From Pantoea eucrina (GTDB taxonomy: Bacteria; Pseudomonadota; Gammaproteobacteria; Enterobacterales; Enterobacteriaceae), in NCBI RefSeq assembly GCF_001691555.1, contig NZ_MAYN01000008.1, positions 1,728,682 to 1,792,681 on the forward strand: 64,000 nucleotides of DNA, given 5' to 3'. The stretch's first letter is position 1; every line of letters starts with the position of its first letter. The notes under the pieces were generated by a model. It saw only the letters and a list, made by a program, of their open reading frames with translations. It was not told where the DNA came from and searched no databases. The position numbers were made by a program, and so were the translations under genes. This document shows, in pieces, positions 27,190 to 36,396 of the stretch.

Positions 27190-28140
27190 TTAGCTGTCGC
27201 GGTAAATGGCTACCTCAACCGGACCCTCAACGTAAGCAAAGCCCCGGTACATGCCTTCGCTGTTAAACGGCAGTGCAAGATTGCCGTGTGCGTCAACCGC
27301 AATCAGACCGCCGCTGCCTTCCAGCTCCGATACCGTATCGTGGATGACGCTGGCGGTCGCCTGCTGCAGCGAACGTCCGCCATATTTCATCTGTGCGGCG
27401 ACATCATAAGCCGCCAGCGTACGCATAAAGACTTCACCAGTGCCGGTACAGGAGACCGCAGCGCTGTCGTTGCTGGCATAGCAGCCGGCGCCAATCAGCG
27501 GCGAGTCGCCCACGCGGCCAGCCTGCTTGTTGGTCATGCCCCCGGTGGAGGTCGCCGCGGCAAGATTGCCGTGCAGATCCAGCGCGACCGCACCCACGGT
27601 ACCCAGTTTGCGATCCTCATCCAGCGGCGTCGCGGCCACATCGTGATCCAGCGGCGTAGCGTCGCTGTCGCGCACGCGCAGCAGCTGCGCCAGACGTTCT
27701 GGCGTTGAGAAAAAGTCAGCGGCAACGGGCTTCAGCCCCTGTGCCACGGCAAAAGCTTCTGCGCCGGCACCGATCAGCAGCACGTGAGGACTCGCCTCCA
27801 GTACTTTACGCGCGGCAAGGATCGGATGTTCAATATGACTGACGCCTGCTACTGCGCCCGCCTGCAGCGTACGACCATCCATGATGCTGGCATCCAGCTC
27901 GTGTGTGCCCTGATGGGTGAAAACTGCGCCCCGCCCGGCATTGAATAGCGGACACGCCTCCAGCCGTCGCACTGCGTCAGTCACCGCATCCAGTGCGCTT
28001 CCGCCTGCGGCCAGAATCTGCTGCCCCGCTGCGATAATGTCGTGCAGCTGCTGCCGGTAATGCTGCTCGCGCGCCGCGCTCATAGTCGTGCGGGAAAGCG
28101 CGCCTGCTCCGCCATGGATAGCGATTACTGCTTTCGTCAT
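27190..28140 (-). CDS. iaaA: IaaA, isoaspartyl peptidase / L-asparaginase precursor
   Basis: This 316-residue N-terminal nucleophile hydrolase cleaves itself before the threonine of GTVGAVAL (T181) to give two subunits, then hydrolyses isoaspartyl dipeptides and asparagine. Other active-site blocks are HGGAGAL, GAVAGVSH, STGGMTNKQAGRVGDSP and SCTGTGE. ATG 28140 gives the family start MTKAVIAIHGGAGA; a GTG nine bases upstream is less likely. It heads the iaaA-gsiABCD operon as in E. coli, linking peptide uptake with breakdown of damaged peptides. Confidence 0.94.
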   Translation of the reverse strand: MTKAVIAIHGGAGALSRTTMSAAREQHYRQQLHDIIAAGQQILAAGGSALDAVTDAVRRLEACPLFNAGRGAVFTHQGTHELDASIMDGRTLQAGAVAGVSHIEHPILAARKVLEASPHVLLIGAGAEAFAVAQGLKPVAADFFSTPERLAQLLRVRDSDATPLDHDVAATPLDEDRKLGTVGAVALDLHGNLAAATSTGGMTNKQAGRVGDSPLIGAGCYASNDSAAVSCTGTGEVFMRTLAAYDVAAQMKYGGRSLQQATASVIHDTVSELEGSGGLIAVDAHGNLALPFNSEGMYRGFAYVEGPVEVAIYRDS

Positions 28141-28424
28141 TAGCTGCACCTGTCAGGATTATCAGCAGAAAAAACACTGATTTAGAATGGTTTTCATCAT
28201 TTTCAGACAATTTTCGACTATAGGAAGCACCCGGCAGCTTGTAAAGCAGAAAGTGCATCTGCCCTCATAACCTTTTCTCAGGCTTTATAGCTTTTTCCTT
28301 TCGCGACAGACCTTGTTAAATGCCCACCGCGCGATCTGTGCGGCCGGATCAAACGGGTCTGGCCTTACGCCAGCGCCTTAACCCATAATAGGTTACATCT
28401 GACATTTATCCGTCCGGGAGAGAT

Positions 28425-29660
28425 ATGGAACCCAATACCGCTGGCTTAATTTCGCTGGAAGAGGCGCAGCAGATGATGCTGCAAACGCTGCAACCTGTGA
28501 GCGGAACCGAACAGGTTACCCTCGCTGATGCTGCCGGACGCATTACCGCAGAGTCGGTGATCTCACCGCTGAATGTGCCCTCATTCGATAACTCTGCAAT
28601 GGATGGCTATGCGGTGCGGCTAAGCGATCTCAGTGCTGACGGGCCGCTCGCCGTCGCGGGCAAAGCCTTTGCCGGTGCCCCCTGGCGGGGCACATGGCCG
28701 GCAGGCAGCGTTATCCGCATCATGACCGGTGCCCCGGTACCGGCAGGCTGTGACGCGGTGGTCATGCAGGAGCAAACGGAACAACACGCAGACGGTATCG
28801 CGATCACCGCACCGGTAAACGCGGGTCAGAATATCCGCCGCATCGGTGAAGATATTCGCGCCGGACATCAGGTTCTGGCAGCGGGTGTGCGGCTGGGTGC
28901 CGCTGAGCTGCCGCTGCTCGCCTCGCTGGGTATTGCCCGGGTATCGGTGCGGCGCAGGCTGCGGGTGGCAATATTCTCGACCGGAGATGAGCTGCAGGCC
29001 GTGGGGGAACCGCTGGCAGAGGGCCAGATTTATGACACCAATCGCCTTACCGTCTCGCTGATGCTCAGCAAGCTGGGCTGCGAGGTTATCGATCTCGGCG
29101 TTATCGCTGATGACCCGCTCGCGCTGCGTCAGGCCTTTATGGCAGCAGACAGTCAGGCCGATGTGGTTATCAGCACCGGGGGCGTCTCAGTGGGTGAAGC
29201 GGATTTTACCCGGGAGATCCTCGACGAACTCGGCACCATAGGCTTCTGGAAACTGGCGATCAAGCCGGGCAAACCTTTCGCGTTTGGCCAGCTGGCCAAT
29301 AGTCTGTTCTGCGGGCTGCCGGGCAACCCGGTCTCTGCCGCCGTGACCTTTTATCAGCTGGTCCAGCCGCTGCTGGTCAGGCTGAGCGGTCAGACAACAC
29401 CGGCAATGCCGCTGCGCCAGCGTGCGCGGACGCTGGACCGTCTGAAAAAATCACCGGGACGCCTCGATTTTCAGCGCGGGGTGCTCAGCCGCAGCAGCGA
29501 AGGTGTGCTGGAAGTTCGCTCCACTGGTGCACAGGGCTCTCACGTTTTCAGTTCGTTTGCGCAGGCCGACTGCTTTATTGTGCTGGAGCGCGAACGCGGT
29601 ACGGCAGAAGCGGGTGAATGGGTTGAAGTTGAGCCTTTTAACCCTCTGCTGGAGGGGTAA
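28425..29660 (+). CDS. moeA: MoeA, molybdopterin molybdenumtransferase
   Basis: This 411-residue cytosolic enzyme (E. coli MoeA, 411) inserts molybdate into adenylated molybdopterin. The domain III MoCF-binding motif is [20 protein letters not shown] and [10 protein letters not shown] (about 195-260), preceded by the SAMDGYA-like [10 protein letters not shown] (about 58-67); the C-terminal beta domain follows GLPGNPVSA. It is divergent from iaaA across 284 bases and overlaps moeB by one base (TAATG), so the two are coupled. Confidence 0.96.
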   Translation: MEPNTAGLISLEEAQQMMLQTLQPVSGTEQVTLADAAGRITAESVISPLNVPSFDNSAMDGYAVRLSDLSADGPLAVAGKAFAGAPWRGTWPAGSVIRIMTGAPVPAGCDAVVMQEQTEQHADGIAITAPVNAGQNIRRIGEDIRAGHQVLAAGVRLGAAELPLLASLGIARVSVRRRLRVAIFSTGDELQAVGEPLAEGQIYDTNRLTVSLMLSKLGCEVIDLGVIADDPLALRQAFMAADSQADVVISTGGVSVGEADFTREILDELGTIGFWKLAIKPGKPFAFGQLANSLFCGLPGNPVSAAVTFYQLVQPLLVRLSGQTTPAMPLRQRARTLDRLKKSPGRLDFQRGVLSRSSEGVLEVRSTGAQGSHVFSSFAQADCFIVLERERGTAEAGEWVEVEPFNPLLEG

Positions 29661-30415
29661 TGACACGCGAACTTACGCATGAAGAGATGCTGCGCTATAA
29701 CCGGCAGATTGTCCTGCGCGGCTTCGACTTCGCCGCACAGGAGCAGCTCGCAGAGTCACGCGTGCTGATAACGGGCCTGGGGGGGCTGGGATGCGCGGCC
29801 GCACCCTGGCTCGCCTCCGCTGGCGTCGGACATCTGACGCTGCTCGACTTTGATACCGTCAGCCTGAGCAATCTGCAGCGGCAGATCCTGCATCGCGATG
29901 AAACGATTGGCCAGCCCAAAGTCGACTCTGCGCGCGCGCAGTTAGCCGCAATGAATCCGCACTGCGTGATTGAAACCTGTGACATGCAGGCTGATGACGC
30001 AGCCCTGAGTGCGCTGATTACGCGGCATGATGCGGTGCTGGACTGCACAGATAATGTGGCTACACGTGAACAGCTGAACCGCCTCTGCTTCCGGCAAAAA
30101 GTCCCGCTGATTTCCGGTGCAGCGATCCGCATGGAAGGCCAGCTGAGCGTTTTTACCTGGCAGCCTGGCGAGCCCTGTTACCGCTGTATCAGCCGTTTGT
30201 TCGGAGAACAGACGCTGAGCTGCGTGGAAGCCGGCGTGATGGCCCCGCTGGTGGGCGTCATTGGCGCAATGCAGGCGATGGAGACGCTGAAACTGCTTAC
30301 CGCGTTTGGTGAACCCGCCCGCTCACGCCTGCTGATGTATGACGCAATGCGTGCTGAATTCCGCAGTATGAAAGTAGTGCAGGACGCACAGTGTGACGTG
30401 TGTGGTGCCCCCTGA
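29660..30415 (+). CDS. moeB: MoeB, molybdopterin-synthase adenylyltransferase
   Basis: This 251-residue E1-like enzyme adenylates the C-terminal glycine of MoaD. The nucleotide motif GLGGLGCAA lies near 40-48, DxDTVSLSNLQRQ near 63-75, and zinc cysteine pairs are CYRC near 173-176 and CDVC near 245-248. It lacks a rhodanese domain, as in other enteric MoeB proteins (E. coli 249). The start overlaps the moeA stop by one base. A 13-bp terminator follows. Confidence 0.96.
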   Translation: MTRELTHEEMLRYNRQIVLRGFDFAAQEQLAESRVLITGLGGLGCAAAPWLASAGVGHLTLLDFDTVSLSNLQRQILHRDETIGQPKVDSARAQLAAMNPHCVIETCDMQADDAALSALITRHDAVLDCTDNVATREQLNRLCFRQKVPLISGAAIRMEGQLSVFTWQPGEPCYRCISRLFGEQTLSCVEAGVMAPLVGVIGAMQAMETLKLLTAFGEPARSRLLMYDAMRAEFRSMKVVQDAQCDVCGAP

Positions 30416-30420
30416 ATGCA

Positions 30421-30448
30421 AACAGGCCGCCCGGTCGGGCGGCCTGTT
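30421..30448. terminator. Bidirectional terminator between moeB and ybiT
   Basis: AACAGGCCGCCCG (30421-30433) and CGGGCGGCCTGTT (30436-30448) make a very strong near-perfect stem between convergent genes. T-tracts beyond the stem are short on both strands. Confidence 0.75.
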
Positions 30449-30469
30449 AAGCAGACAGAAAGATCAGGG

Positions 30470-32062
30470 TTATGAAATACCCTGGCTGCGCAGGTAATCT
30501 TCGTAGTTACCGGTGAAGTCAACGATGCGCTCGCCTTTCATCTCCATCACGCGCGTGGCCAGCGAGCTGACAAATTCACGGTCATGTGAAACAAAGATCA
30601 GCGTGCCTTCATACATCTCCAGCGCCATGTTGAGTGATTCGATCGATTCCATATCCAGGTGGTTGGTCGGCTCATCCATAATCAGAATGTTAGGCTTCTG
30701 CATCATCAGCTTGCCAAACAGCATCCGCCCTTTCTCACCGCCCGACAGCACTTTGGCCGGTTTTTTGATGTCGTCATGGCTGAACAGTAAACGGCCCAGT
30801 ACGCTGCGCACGGCCTGTTCATCATCGCCATCCTGCTTCCACTGGCTCATCCAGTCGAACACGCTCAGGTCTTCGGCAAAATCTTCGGCATGATCCTGCG
30901 CGTAATAGCCGATGCGCGCATTTTCAGACCATTTAACGCTGCCGCTGTCCGGGGTTAATTCGCCCACCAGCGTTTTCAGCAGCGTGGATTTACCAATACC
31001 GTTGGCACCCAGAATTGCCAGCTTCTCGCCCACTTCCAGCATCAGATTCAGCTTATTAAAGAGTGGGCCGTTATCAAATCCTTTCGTCAGCGCTTCCACT
31101 TCCAGCGCATTACGGAATAATTTCTTATCCTGCTCAAAGCGAATATAAGGGTTCTGACGACTGGACGCTTTAACTTCATCCAGTTTGATTTTATCAATCT
31201 GTTTCGCACGCGATGTTGCCTGACGGGATTTAGAGGCGTTGGCACTAAAGCGGCTGACAAAAGATTGCAGGTCAGCAATCTGCGCTTTCTTTTTCGCGTT
31301 ATCAGCCAGCAGACGTTCGCGCGCCTGCGTTGCTGCGGTCATGTACTCATCGTAATTGCCCGGATAAACGCGCAGCTCGCCATAATCGAGATCCGCCATA
31401 TGCGTGCAGACCATATTCAAAAAGTGACGGTCATGCGAAATGATGATCATCGTACTGTTACGATCGTTCAGTACCTGTTCAAGCCAGCGGATGGTATCAA
31501 TATCCAGGTTGTTCGTCGGCTCATCAAGCAGCAGAATATCGGGATTAGAGAACAGCGCCTGCGCAAGCAGTACACGCAGTTTCCAGCCCGGTGCAATTTC
31601 GCTCATTGGCCCGTAATGTTGTTCAACCGGAATACCCACGCCCAGCAATAACTCGCCCGCACGTGATTCCGCGCTATATCCATCCATTTCACCGTAGGCG
31701 ACTTCGAGATCGGCAACTTTGTAGCCTTCTGCTTCACTCATTTCTGGCAGAGCGTAAATACGGTCGCGCTCTTCTTTTACGGCCCAGAGTTCCTGATGCC
31801 CCATTATGACCGTATCCAGCACACTATATTGTTCAAAGGCAAACTGATCCTGACGAAGCTTACCAATACGCTCATTGGGATCGAGTGAGACATTGCCGTT
31901 GGTAGGCACGAGATCGCCGCCCAGTATTTTCATAAAGGTCGATTTACCGCTGCCGTTTGCACCGATTAAACCGTAACGGTTACCTCCGCCAAACTTAACG
32001 GAGATATTCTCAAACAGCGGCTTGCTGCCGAACTGCATAGTGATATTGCTGGAAACTAACAC
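30470..32062 (-). CDS. ybiT: YbiT, ABC-F family ATPase
   Basis: This 530-residue protein (E. coli YbiT, 530) has two ABC ATPase domains joined by a charged linker and no membrane part, the ABC-F layout of ribosome-associated translation factors. Walker A motifs are GANGSGKST (near 35-43) and GANGIGKST (near 350-358), and the second signature is LSGGEKGRM. The GTG at 32062 (AAGG ribosome site) gives [11 protein letters not shown] as in E. coli; an ATG 126 bases upstream would add unrelated residues. It is a single gene. Confidence 0.93.
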   Translation of the reverse strand: MLVSSNITMQFGSKPLFENISVKFGGGNRYGLIGANGSGKSTFMKILGGDLVPTNGNVSLDPNERIGKLRQDQFAFEQYSVLDTVIMGHQELWAVKEERDRIYALPEMSEAEGYKVADLEVAYGEMDGYSAESRAGELLLGVGIPVEQHYGPMSEIAPGWKLRVLLAQALFSNPDILLLDEPTNNLDIDTIRWLEQVLNDRNSTMIIISHDRHFLNMVCTHMADLDYGELRVYPGNYDEYMTAATQARERLLADNAKKKAQIADLQSFVSRFSANASKSRQATSRAKQIDKIKLDEVKASSRQNPYIRFEQDKKLFRNALEVEALTKGFDNGPLFNKLNLMLEVGEKLAILGANGIGKSTLLKTLVGELTPDSGSVKWSENARIGYYAQDHAEDFAEDLSVFDWMSQWKQDGDDEQAVRSVLGRLLFSHDDIKKPAKVLSGGEKGRMLFGKLMMQKPNILIMDEPTNHLDMESIESLNMALEMYEGTLIFVSHDREFVSSLATRVMEMKGERIVDFTGNYEDYLRSQGIS

Positions 32063-32345
32063 GGCATTGACCTTTGTTACACGGTGGATGAAAAAACAGC
32101 GGGCATTATGCCAGAGATGGGCTATATGAGCCAGTCTGCGCCGGGCAATGGCGCAGCTTTTCCGCAAACAGGCTGTTAGCAGATGCAAAATAGTGTTAAC
32201 AGCATCCGTATCAGGCGATTCTGCCCTGCTGACGTTACGTCATCGTTATCAGTTAGCGCAGTTTGTTACATAAGATAAAAACATCAGCCAATAAAAAAGC
32301 CGGGGACAATATGTCCCCGGCTCCCATATACAAGGATTGCGTCGC

Positions 32346-32747
32346 TTATTTAATCAGGAAACTGTCCAGGCTCTTGCCGGCATCCAGCGCTTTTTTAATC
32401 GCTGCTGGCGTGCGTCCCTGGCCGGTCCAGGATTTTTCATCACCGTTTTCGTCGGTATAGGTATATTTAGCCGGACGCGGTGCACGCTTGGCGCGTTTTT
32501 TACCGGTTTCAAGTGCGCCCAGTAATTCGTTAGGATCGATACCGTCAGCCAGCAGCATTTCGCGATATTTAGACAGCTTCTCTTCTTTTTCGCGATTTTG
32601 CGCTTCTTCGGCTTCAACTTCTTCACGACGTTCAGTCACAACAACAGTTAATTTTTCCAGAATTTCTTCCAGATCGGTCAGCGGCAGTTCACGCGCCTGC
32701 GCACGTAATGTGCGAATGTTGTTCAGTACTTTAAATGCGTCACTCAT
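32346..32747 (-). CDS. H-NS/StpA family nucleoid-associated protein
   Basis: This 133-residue protein has an N-terminal dimerisation coiled coil (about 1-65, [19 protein letters not shown]), the second oligomerisation segment [16 protein letters not shown] and a C-terminal DNA-binding domain with the AT-hook-like TGQGRTPA motif near 108-115. It is clearly an H-NS paralogue but differs from canonical E. coli H-NS (137) in the acidic-basic linker. It would silence AT-rich DNA, perhaps in mixed oligomers. ATG 32747 has an AGGA site. The location beside ybiT is not that of hns or stpA in E. coli. Confidence 0.9.
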   Translation of the reverse strand: MSDAFKVLNNIRTLRAQARELPLTDLEEILEKLTVVVTERREEVEAEEAQNREKEEKLSKYREMLLADGIDPNELLGALETGKKRAKRAPRPAKYTYTDENGDEKSWTGQGRTPAAIKKALDAGKSLDSFLIK

Positions 32748-33152
32748 CACAATGTCCTTGTTTAAGGGGTATTAATAAACTGTAGCGGCAAGATTACCCA
32801 ATTCAAATAAAAAAATAAATTAATTTTGCAGACCGGATTATTCTTAACAGGTTCGCTTATTGTTATTGTTCAGTCAGGATAAGCCGTATCGGTTAACATT
32901 AAGCGTTAATAAACTGATAAAGTTTCCCGCCACCTGTTGCATTGATATCGATTTCATTTGCCGATCCCACGAGTGAAACAAGTAGTTAGCAAAATTTTAG
33001 TTTGTGACATCCTGCAGGCGAAGCGTAAAAATAATTAATCATGTCGCTCTTATTCACATTTATTGTACTTTTTTATTGATGTGGAAGTCAGCCTGACTAT
33101 CGCCTAAAAAGAAAAACCGGCGAGCGCCGGTTTTATCAGAGAAATCTATTTT
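32748..33152. other. AT-rich 405-base gap upstream of the H-NS-like gene
   Basis: No gene is seen. The stretch is strikingly AT-rich for this chromosome, with A/T runs at 32795-32830 and 32905-33080, and would be a good target for H-NS autoregulation. It ends with the terminator of the sugar transporter gene (33113-33134). Confidence 0.6.
33113..33134 (-). terminator. Intrinsic terminator of the sugar-porter gene
   Basis: AAAACCGGC, loop GAGC and GCCGGTTTT form a 9-bp stem, followed on the minus strand by a T-rich tail (TTCTTTTT). It lies 19 bases after the MFS stop codon. Confidence 0.85.
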
Positions 33153-34631
33153 TTATCCGCTTTTCTGAGCTGATGGCCTCATTACCTGACGCGGCGATGT
33201 TTCCGTCAGCCAGTCGCGCAGATAATGCTCAATCTGTTCCAGTGAACGATTACGGGTTTCCGGTACACAGCAGAAAACAAACAGCGTACCGAACAGGCCG
33301 GCTGCCGCAAAAATAAAAAAGGCACCTGACAAACCCACCCATGCGAGAAGCAACGGAAACAGTAATGAGATAGTAAAATTCGTCAGCCACATGGCAAATA
33401 CCGCCCCGCCCATAAATATACCGCGCAGCCGCGTCGGGAAAATTTCGGATAATAGCAGCCAGGTGACCGGTGATAATGCCCCCTGCTGAAAACTTAAAAA
33501 CAGCAGCATACCCAGCAGGACCATATAGCTGCGCAGCATATCAGGCTGACCGTTTAACGTGTCCGGCATAAAGTAGCTGACGGATCCGATAAAGACCAGG
33601 CAGGCAGTGCACCCTATTTGTCCGATAAGCGTGAGGGTACGGCGGCCAATACGTCCAAGCAGCCAGATCCCGGCAAATGTCATCAGTACTGAGATAACCC
33701 CATTGGCGATAGTGGCAAACAACGCGGCATTATCATCCATGCCTACCGCCTTCAGCATCACCGGCGCATAGTACATGATGGTGTTGACGCCGGTAAGCTG
33801 CTGGATTGCTGCTATACCTGTGCCGATAAAAAAGAGCTTAAGCAGCCAGGGCTGACGCAACTCGCGCAGACGCGGACGCTGCTGCTGCTCCTCTTCCAGC
33901 GTCTCGGTGATTTCGGTCATTTCCCACTCTACGTCTTCACGTGCGCGGGTCCGCTCCAGGACTTTGCGGGCTTCAGCCAGACGTCCTTTCATCGCATACC
34001 AGCGCGGCGTATCCGGCATAAACATCATGCCAAACCAGAGCAGGACAGCAGGCAGCGTCGCCACCGCCAGCATCCAGCGCCAGGTACTCTCACCGCCCCA
34101 GGCGGCATGGAATCCGGCATTAGAGATGTAGGCCAGCATCTGGCCGGAGACGATCATCAGCTCCTGCATCGTCACCAGCTGACCGCGTTTATTGGCGGGT
34201 GCCATTTCCGCAATGTAGACCGGAACAGTAGCGGAAGCACCGCCGACGGCGACCCCGAGGACCAGGCGGAAGAAAATCATCCACTCAGCGTCTGGCGCCA
34301 GCGCCGTTCCCAGCGCGCCGGCAGCAAAAATGGTTGCCAGTACCAGAATGATTTTTCTCCGCCCGACCGCCGCGGCAAAATGCCCCGATATCAGTGCGCC
34401 AAATGCCGCGCCCAGCAGCAGGCTACTGGTAACGAGACCGGTGGTTAAAGGCGTCAGATGTATATCATCCCCCATAAACAGCAGCGCCCCGGAGATGACG
34501 CCGGTGTCATAGCCGAAAAGCAGTCCGCCCAGCGTGGCAACGGCCGCAATCACTTTAACGAAGGGTTCTGTACGCGTATTACTGTTCGGTCCTGAGGCTT
34601 TATTGAGGGTAAGCCAGGTTTCACGAGGCAT
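33153..34631 (-). CDS. Sugar-porter family MFS transporter
   Basis: This 492-residue inner-membrane protein has 12 predicted helices. Sugar-porter signatures are seen: GGLLFGYDTGVISG in helix 1, GRRK after helix 2, the PESPR-like FMPDTPRWY near 200, QQLTGVNTIMYY near 285 and VPETRNRSLEQIE near the end. It is most like sugar:H+ symporters for hexoses, pentoses or myo-inositol; the substrate cannot be set. The ATG at 34631 (MPRETW) has GGAG at 6-base spacing; an ATG four codons earlier overlaps that site. It stands alone in transcription. Confidence 0.88.
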   Translation of the reverse strand: MPRETWLTLNKASGPNSNTRTEPFVKVIAAVATLGGLLFGYDTGVISGALLFMGDDIHLTPLTTGLVTSSLLLGAAFGALISGHFAAAVGRRKIILVLATIFAAGALGTALAPDAEWMIFFRLVLGVAVGGASATVPVYIAEMAPANKRGQLVTMQELMIVSGQMLAYISNAGFHAAWGGESTWRWMLAVATLPAVLLWFGMMFMPDTPRWYAMKGRLAEARKVLERTRAREDVEWEMTEITETLEEEQQQRPRLRELRQPWLLKLFFIGTGIAAIQQLTGVNTIMYYAPVMLKAVGMDDNAALFATIANGVISVLMTFAGIWLLGRIGRRTLTLIGQIGCTACLVFIGSVSYFMPDTLNGQPDMLRSYMVLLGMLLFLSFQQGALSPVTWLLLSEIFPTRLRGIFMGGAVFAMWLTNFTISLLFPLLLAWVGLSGAFFIFAAAGLFGTLFVFCCVPETRNRSLEQIEHYLRDWLTETSPRQVMRPSAQKSG

Positions 34632-34841
34632 AACTAACTCCATTTCTGAAAAGATGCATCAAAAATAGAGTATTTTTGCCATAAAAATTAAATATGAAAT
34701 TTTAGTTTTGCCGTGTTCATCATAACCGATGCCAGGAAATTAGATACCGATCACATAAAACCAGCGCACTTGTCTGTTTATGTCAGCTGCAGAAAGCGTA
34801 AATTTAAATTCTTATATAAAAAGGAATATTTATTTCAATTA

Positions 34842-34871
34842 TCAGGTCGCCCCGGTGACAGGACGACCTGA
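34842..34871 (-). terminator. Possible terminator of the efflux operon
   Basis: TCAGGTCG (34842-34849) and CGACCTGA (34864-34871) form an 8-bp stem with a 14-base loop just after the last gene. The minus-strand continuation is AT-rich (ATAATTG) but not a T-run. Confidence 0.45.
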
Positions 34872-34874
34872 CGG

Positions 34875-36395
34875 TCAGTTTGCCTGCGTGGCCGGGCCAA
34901 ATACCGCATAATCTGGCAGGGTAACCTGCTGATAATTTTCCCATCCGCCGCCCAGTGCTTTGTAGAGCGCCACCAGATCGAGCGCGCTTTGCGTACGGGC
35001 CTGTACCGACTGTGCTTTCGCCTGCGCCAGCTGCCGCTGCGCATCCAGAACGTCAAGAAAGGTGGTCAGACCCTGCTTATAGCTGTCGCTGGCCAGATCA
35101 AATGTTCGCTGCAGCGCGCCGGTGGTTTCATCCAGTGCCGTAACCTGCTGCTGATCTGCCCGGTAGCTGACCAGCGCATTCTCTACATCCTGCAGCGCCG
35201 TTAGCACTGTCTGCCGGTAATCCAGCGCAGCGCTGGCCTGCTGAGCCCGGGCCAGCTTCACGCTGGACACCAGCCGCCCGCCCTGGAAGATCGGAATAGA
35301 GAGTGACGGACCAATGCTGAAGAAATGGCTGCTCCAGTCGTCAAGATAGCTGGCATCGGTGTTACGGACGCCGAGCTGACCGGTCAGGGAGAGATCCGGA
35401 AAGAGGCTGGCAACTGAGACGCCAATATTGGCGGTCTGCGCATGCAGCGTGGCTTCAGCCTGACGAATATCGGGCCGCCGGCGCGCCAGCGTCGCTGGGA
35501 TCCCTACCGGTACCAGGCCAGGCAAGGCCGGCAGCGCTTTTACCGGCATCAGCTCATTATCCAGCGCGCCGGGCGTTTTGCCGAGCAGCACCGCCAGACC
35601 GTTCATCGCCTGCCGCGCCTGCGCCTCATACTGTGGCAGCTGTGCATTAAGCGAGGCGAGCTGCGCCCGGGCATTTTCCACATTTGTTGCCGGTGCCAGA
35701 CCGTTTTGCTGCTGGCTTTGTGTCAGTTCCCAGGTCTCCTGCGCAACGTTGATCTGCGTCTGCAGCGTCGCCAGCACCGCCTGCGCTCCGCGCAGCTGCA
35801 GATAGGCACGCGCCACTTCAGCTTCCACTGAAATCAGCACGTCGTCACGCTGTGCAACAGCCGCCTGCTGCTGCGCATCGGCGGCTTCCATCTGCCGGCG
35901 TACCTTGCCCCAGATATCCAGCTCCCAGCTGGCATCGAAGCTGCCCTGATAGAGCGTTACAGAGTGATTCAGTCCATCCAGCTGTCCGGCGATATCATTA
36001 TCCACCCGATCGTATACGCCATTGGATTTAAGCAGGCCTTTCAGACCCAGCTGCTGGCGCGTGACTTTGGCTGAGCCATTCAGAGCGGGAAACAGTCCTC
36101 CGCGCGCCTGCGCCAGCTGCTCGCGTGCACCGGCGATACGTAATACCGCCTGCTGCAGTGAGAGATTACCGCTGATTGCGCGATCGATCAGGCTATTGAG
36201 CTGCGGATCGTTAAAGCTGCGCCACCAGAGAGGGTTGGGTGCGGCAGCCAGTGGCTTAGAGGTTTCCTGTGATGACAGTGCGTGAAAGCTGCCGGGCGTC
36301 TGCGGACGCGGGGGCTGATAGTCGGGGCCAACGGCACAGCCCGCCAGCAGCGTCGTCAGCGTCAGCGGCAGCGCAACGCGTGAAAAGGTTCTCAT
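34875..36395 (-). CDS. Outer-membrane efflux lipoprotein (OprM/NodT family)
   Basis: This 506-residue TolC-fold lipoprotein has a lipobox LAGC near residue 20, after which the N-terminal cysteine would be acylated (CAVGPDYQPP). Two repeated OEP domains follow, with long coiled-coil segments rich in Ala and Gln, and the ARRPDIRQAEATL motif near 300. It should form the outer-membrane duct for the EmrA/EmrB-type pair encoded directly upstream. ATG 36395 has GGAG; a longer reading overlaps emrB. It starts one base after that gene's stop. Confidence 0.9.
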   Translation of the reverse strand: MRTFSRVALPLTLTTLLAGCAVGPDYQPPRPQTPGSFHALSSQETSKPLAAAPNPLWWRSFNDPQLNSLIDRAISGNLSLQQAVLRIAGAREQLAQARGGLFPALNGSAKVTRQQLGLKGLLKSNGVYDRVDNDIAGQLDGLNHSVTLYQGSFDASWELDIWGKVRRQMEAADAQQQAAVAQRDDVLISVEAEVARAYLQLRGAQAVLATLQTQINVAQETWELTQSQQQNGLAPATNVENARAQLASLNAQLPQYEAQARQAMNGLAVLLGKTPGALDNELMPVKALPALPGLVPVGIPATLARRRPDIRQAEATLHAQTANIGVSVASLFPDLSLTGQLGVRNTDASYLDDWSSHFFSIGPSLSIPIFQGGRLVSSVKLARAQQASAALDYRQTVLTALQDVENALVSYRADQQQVTALDETTGALQRTFDLASDSYKQGLTTFLDVLDAQRQLAQAKAQSVQARTQSALDLVALYKALGGGWENYQQVTLPDYAVFGPATQAN

Positions 36396-36396
36396 T

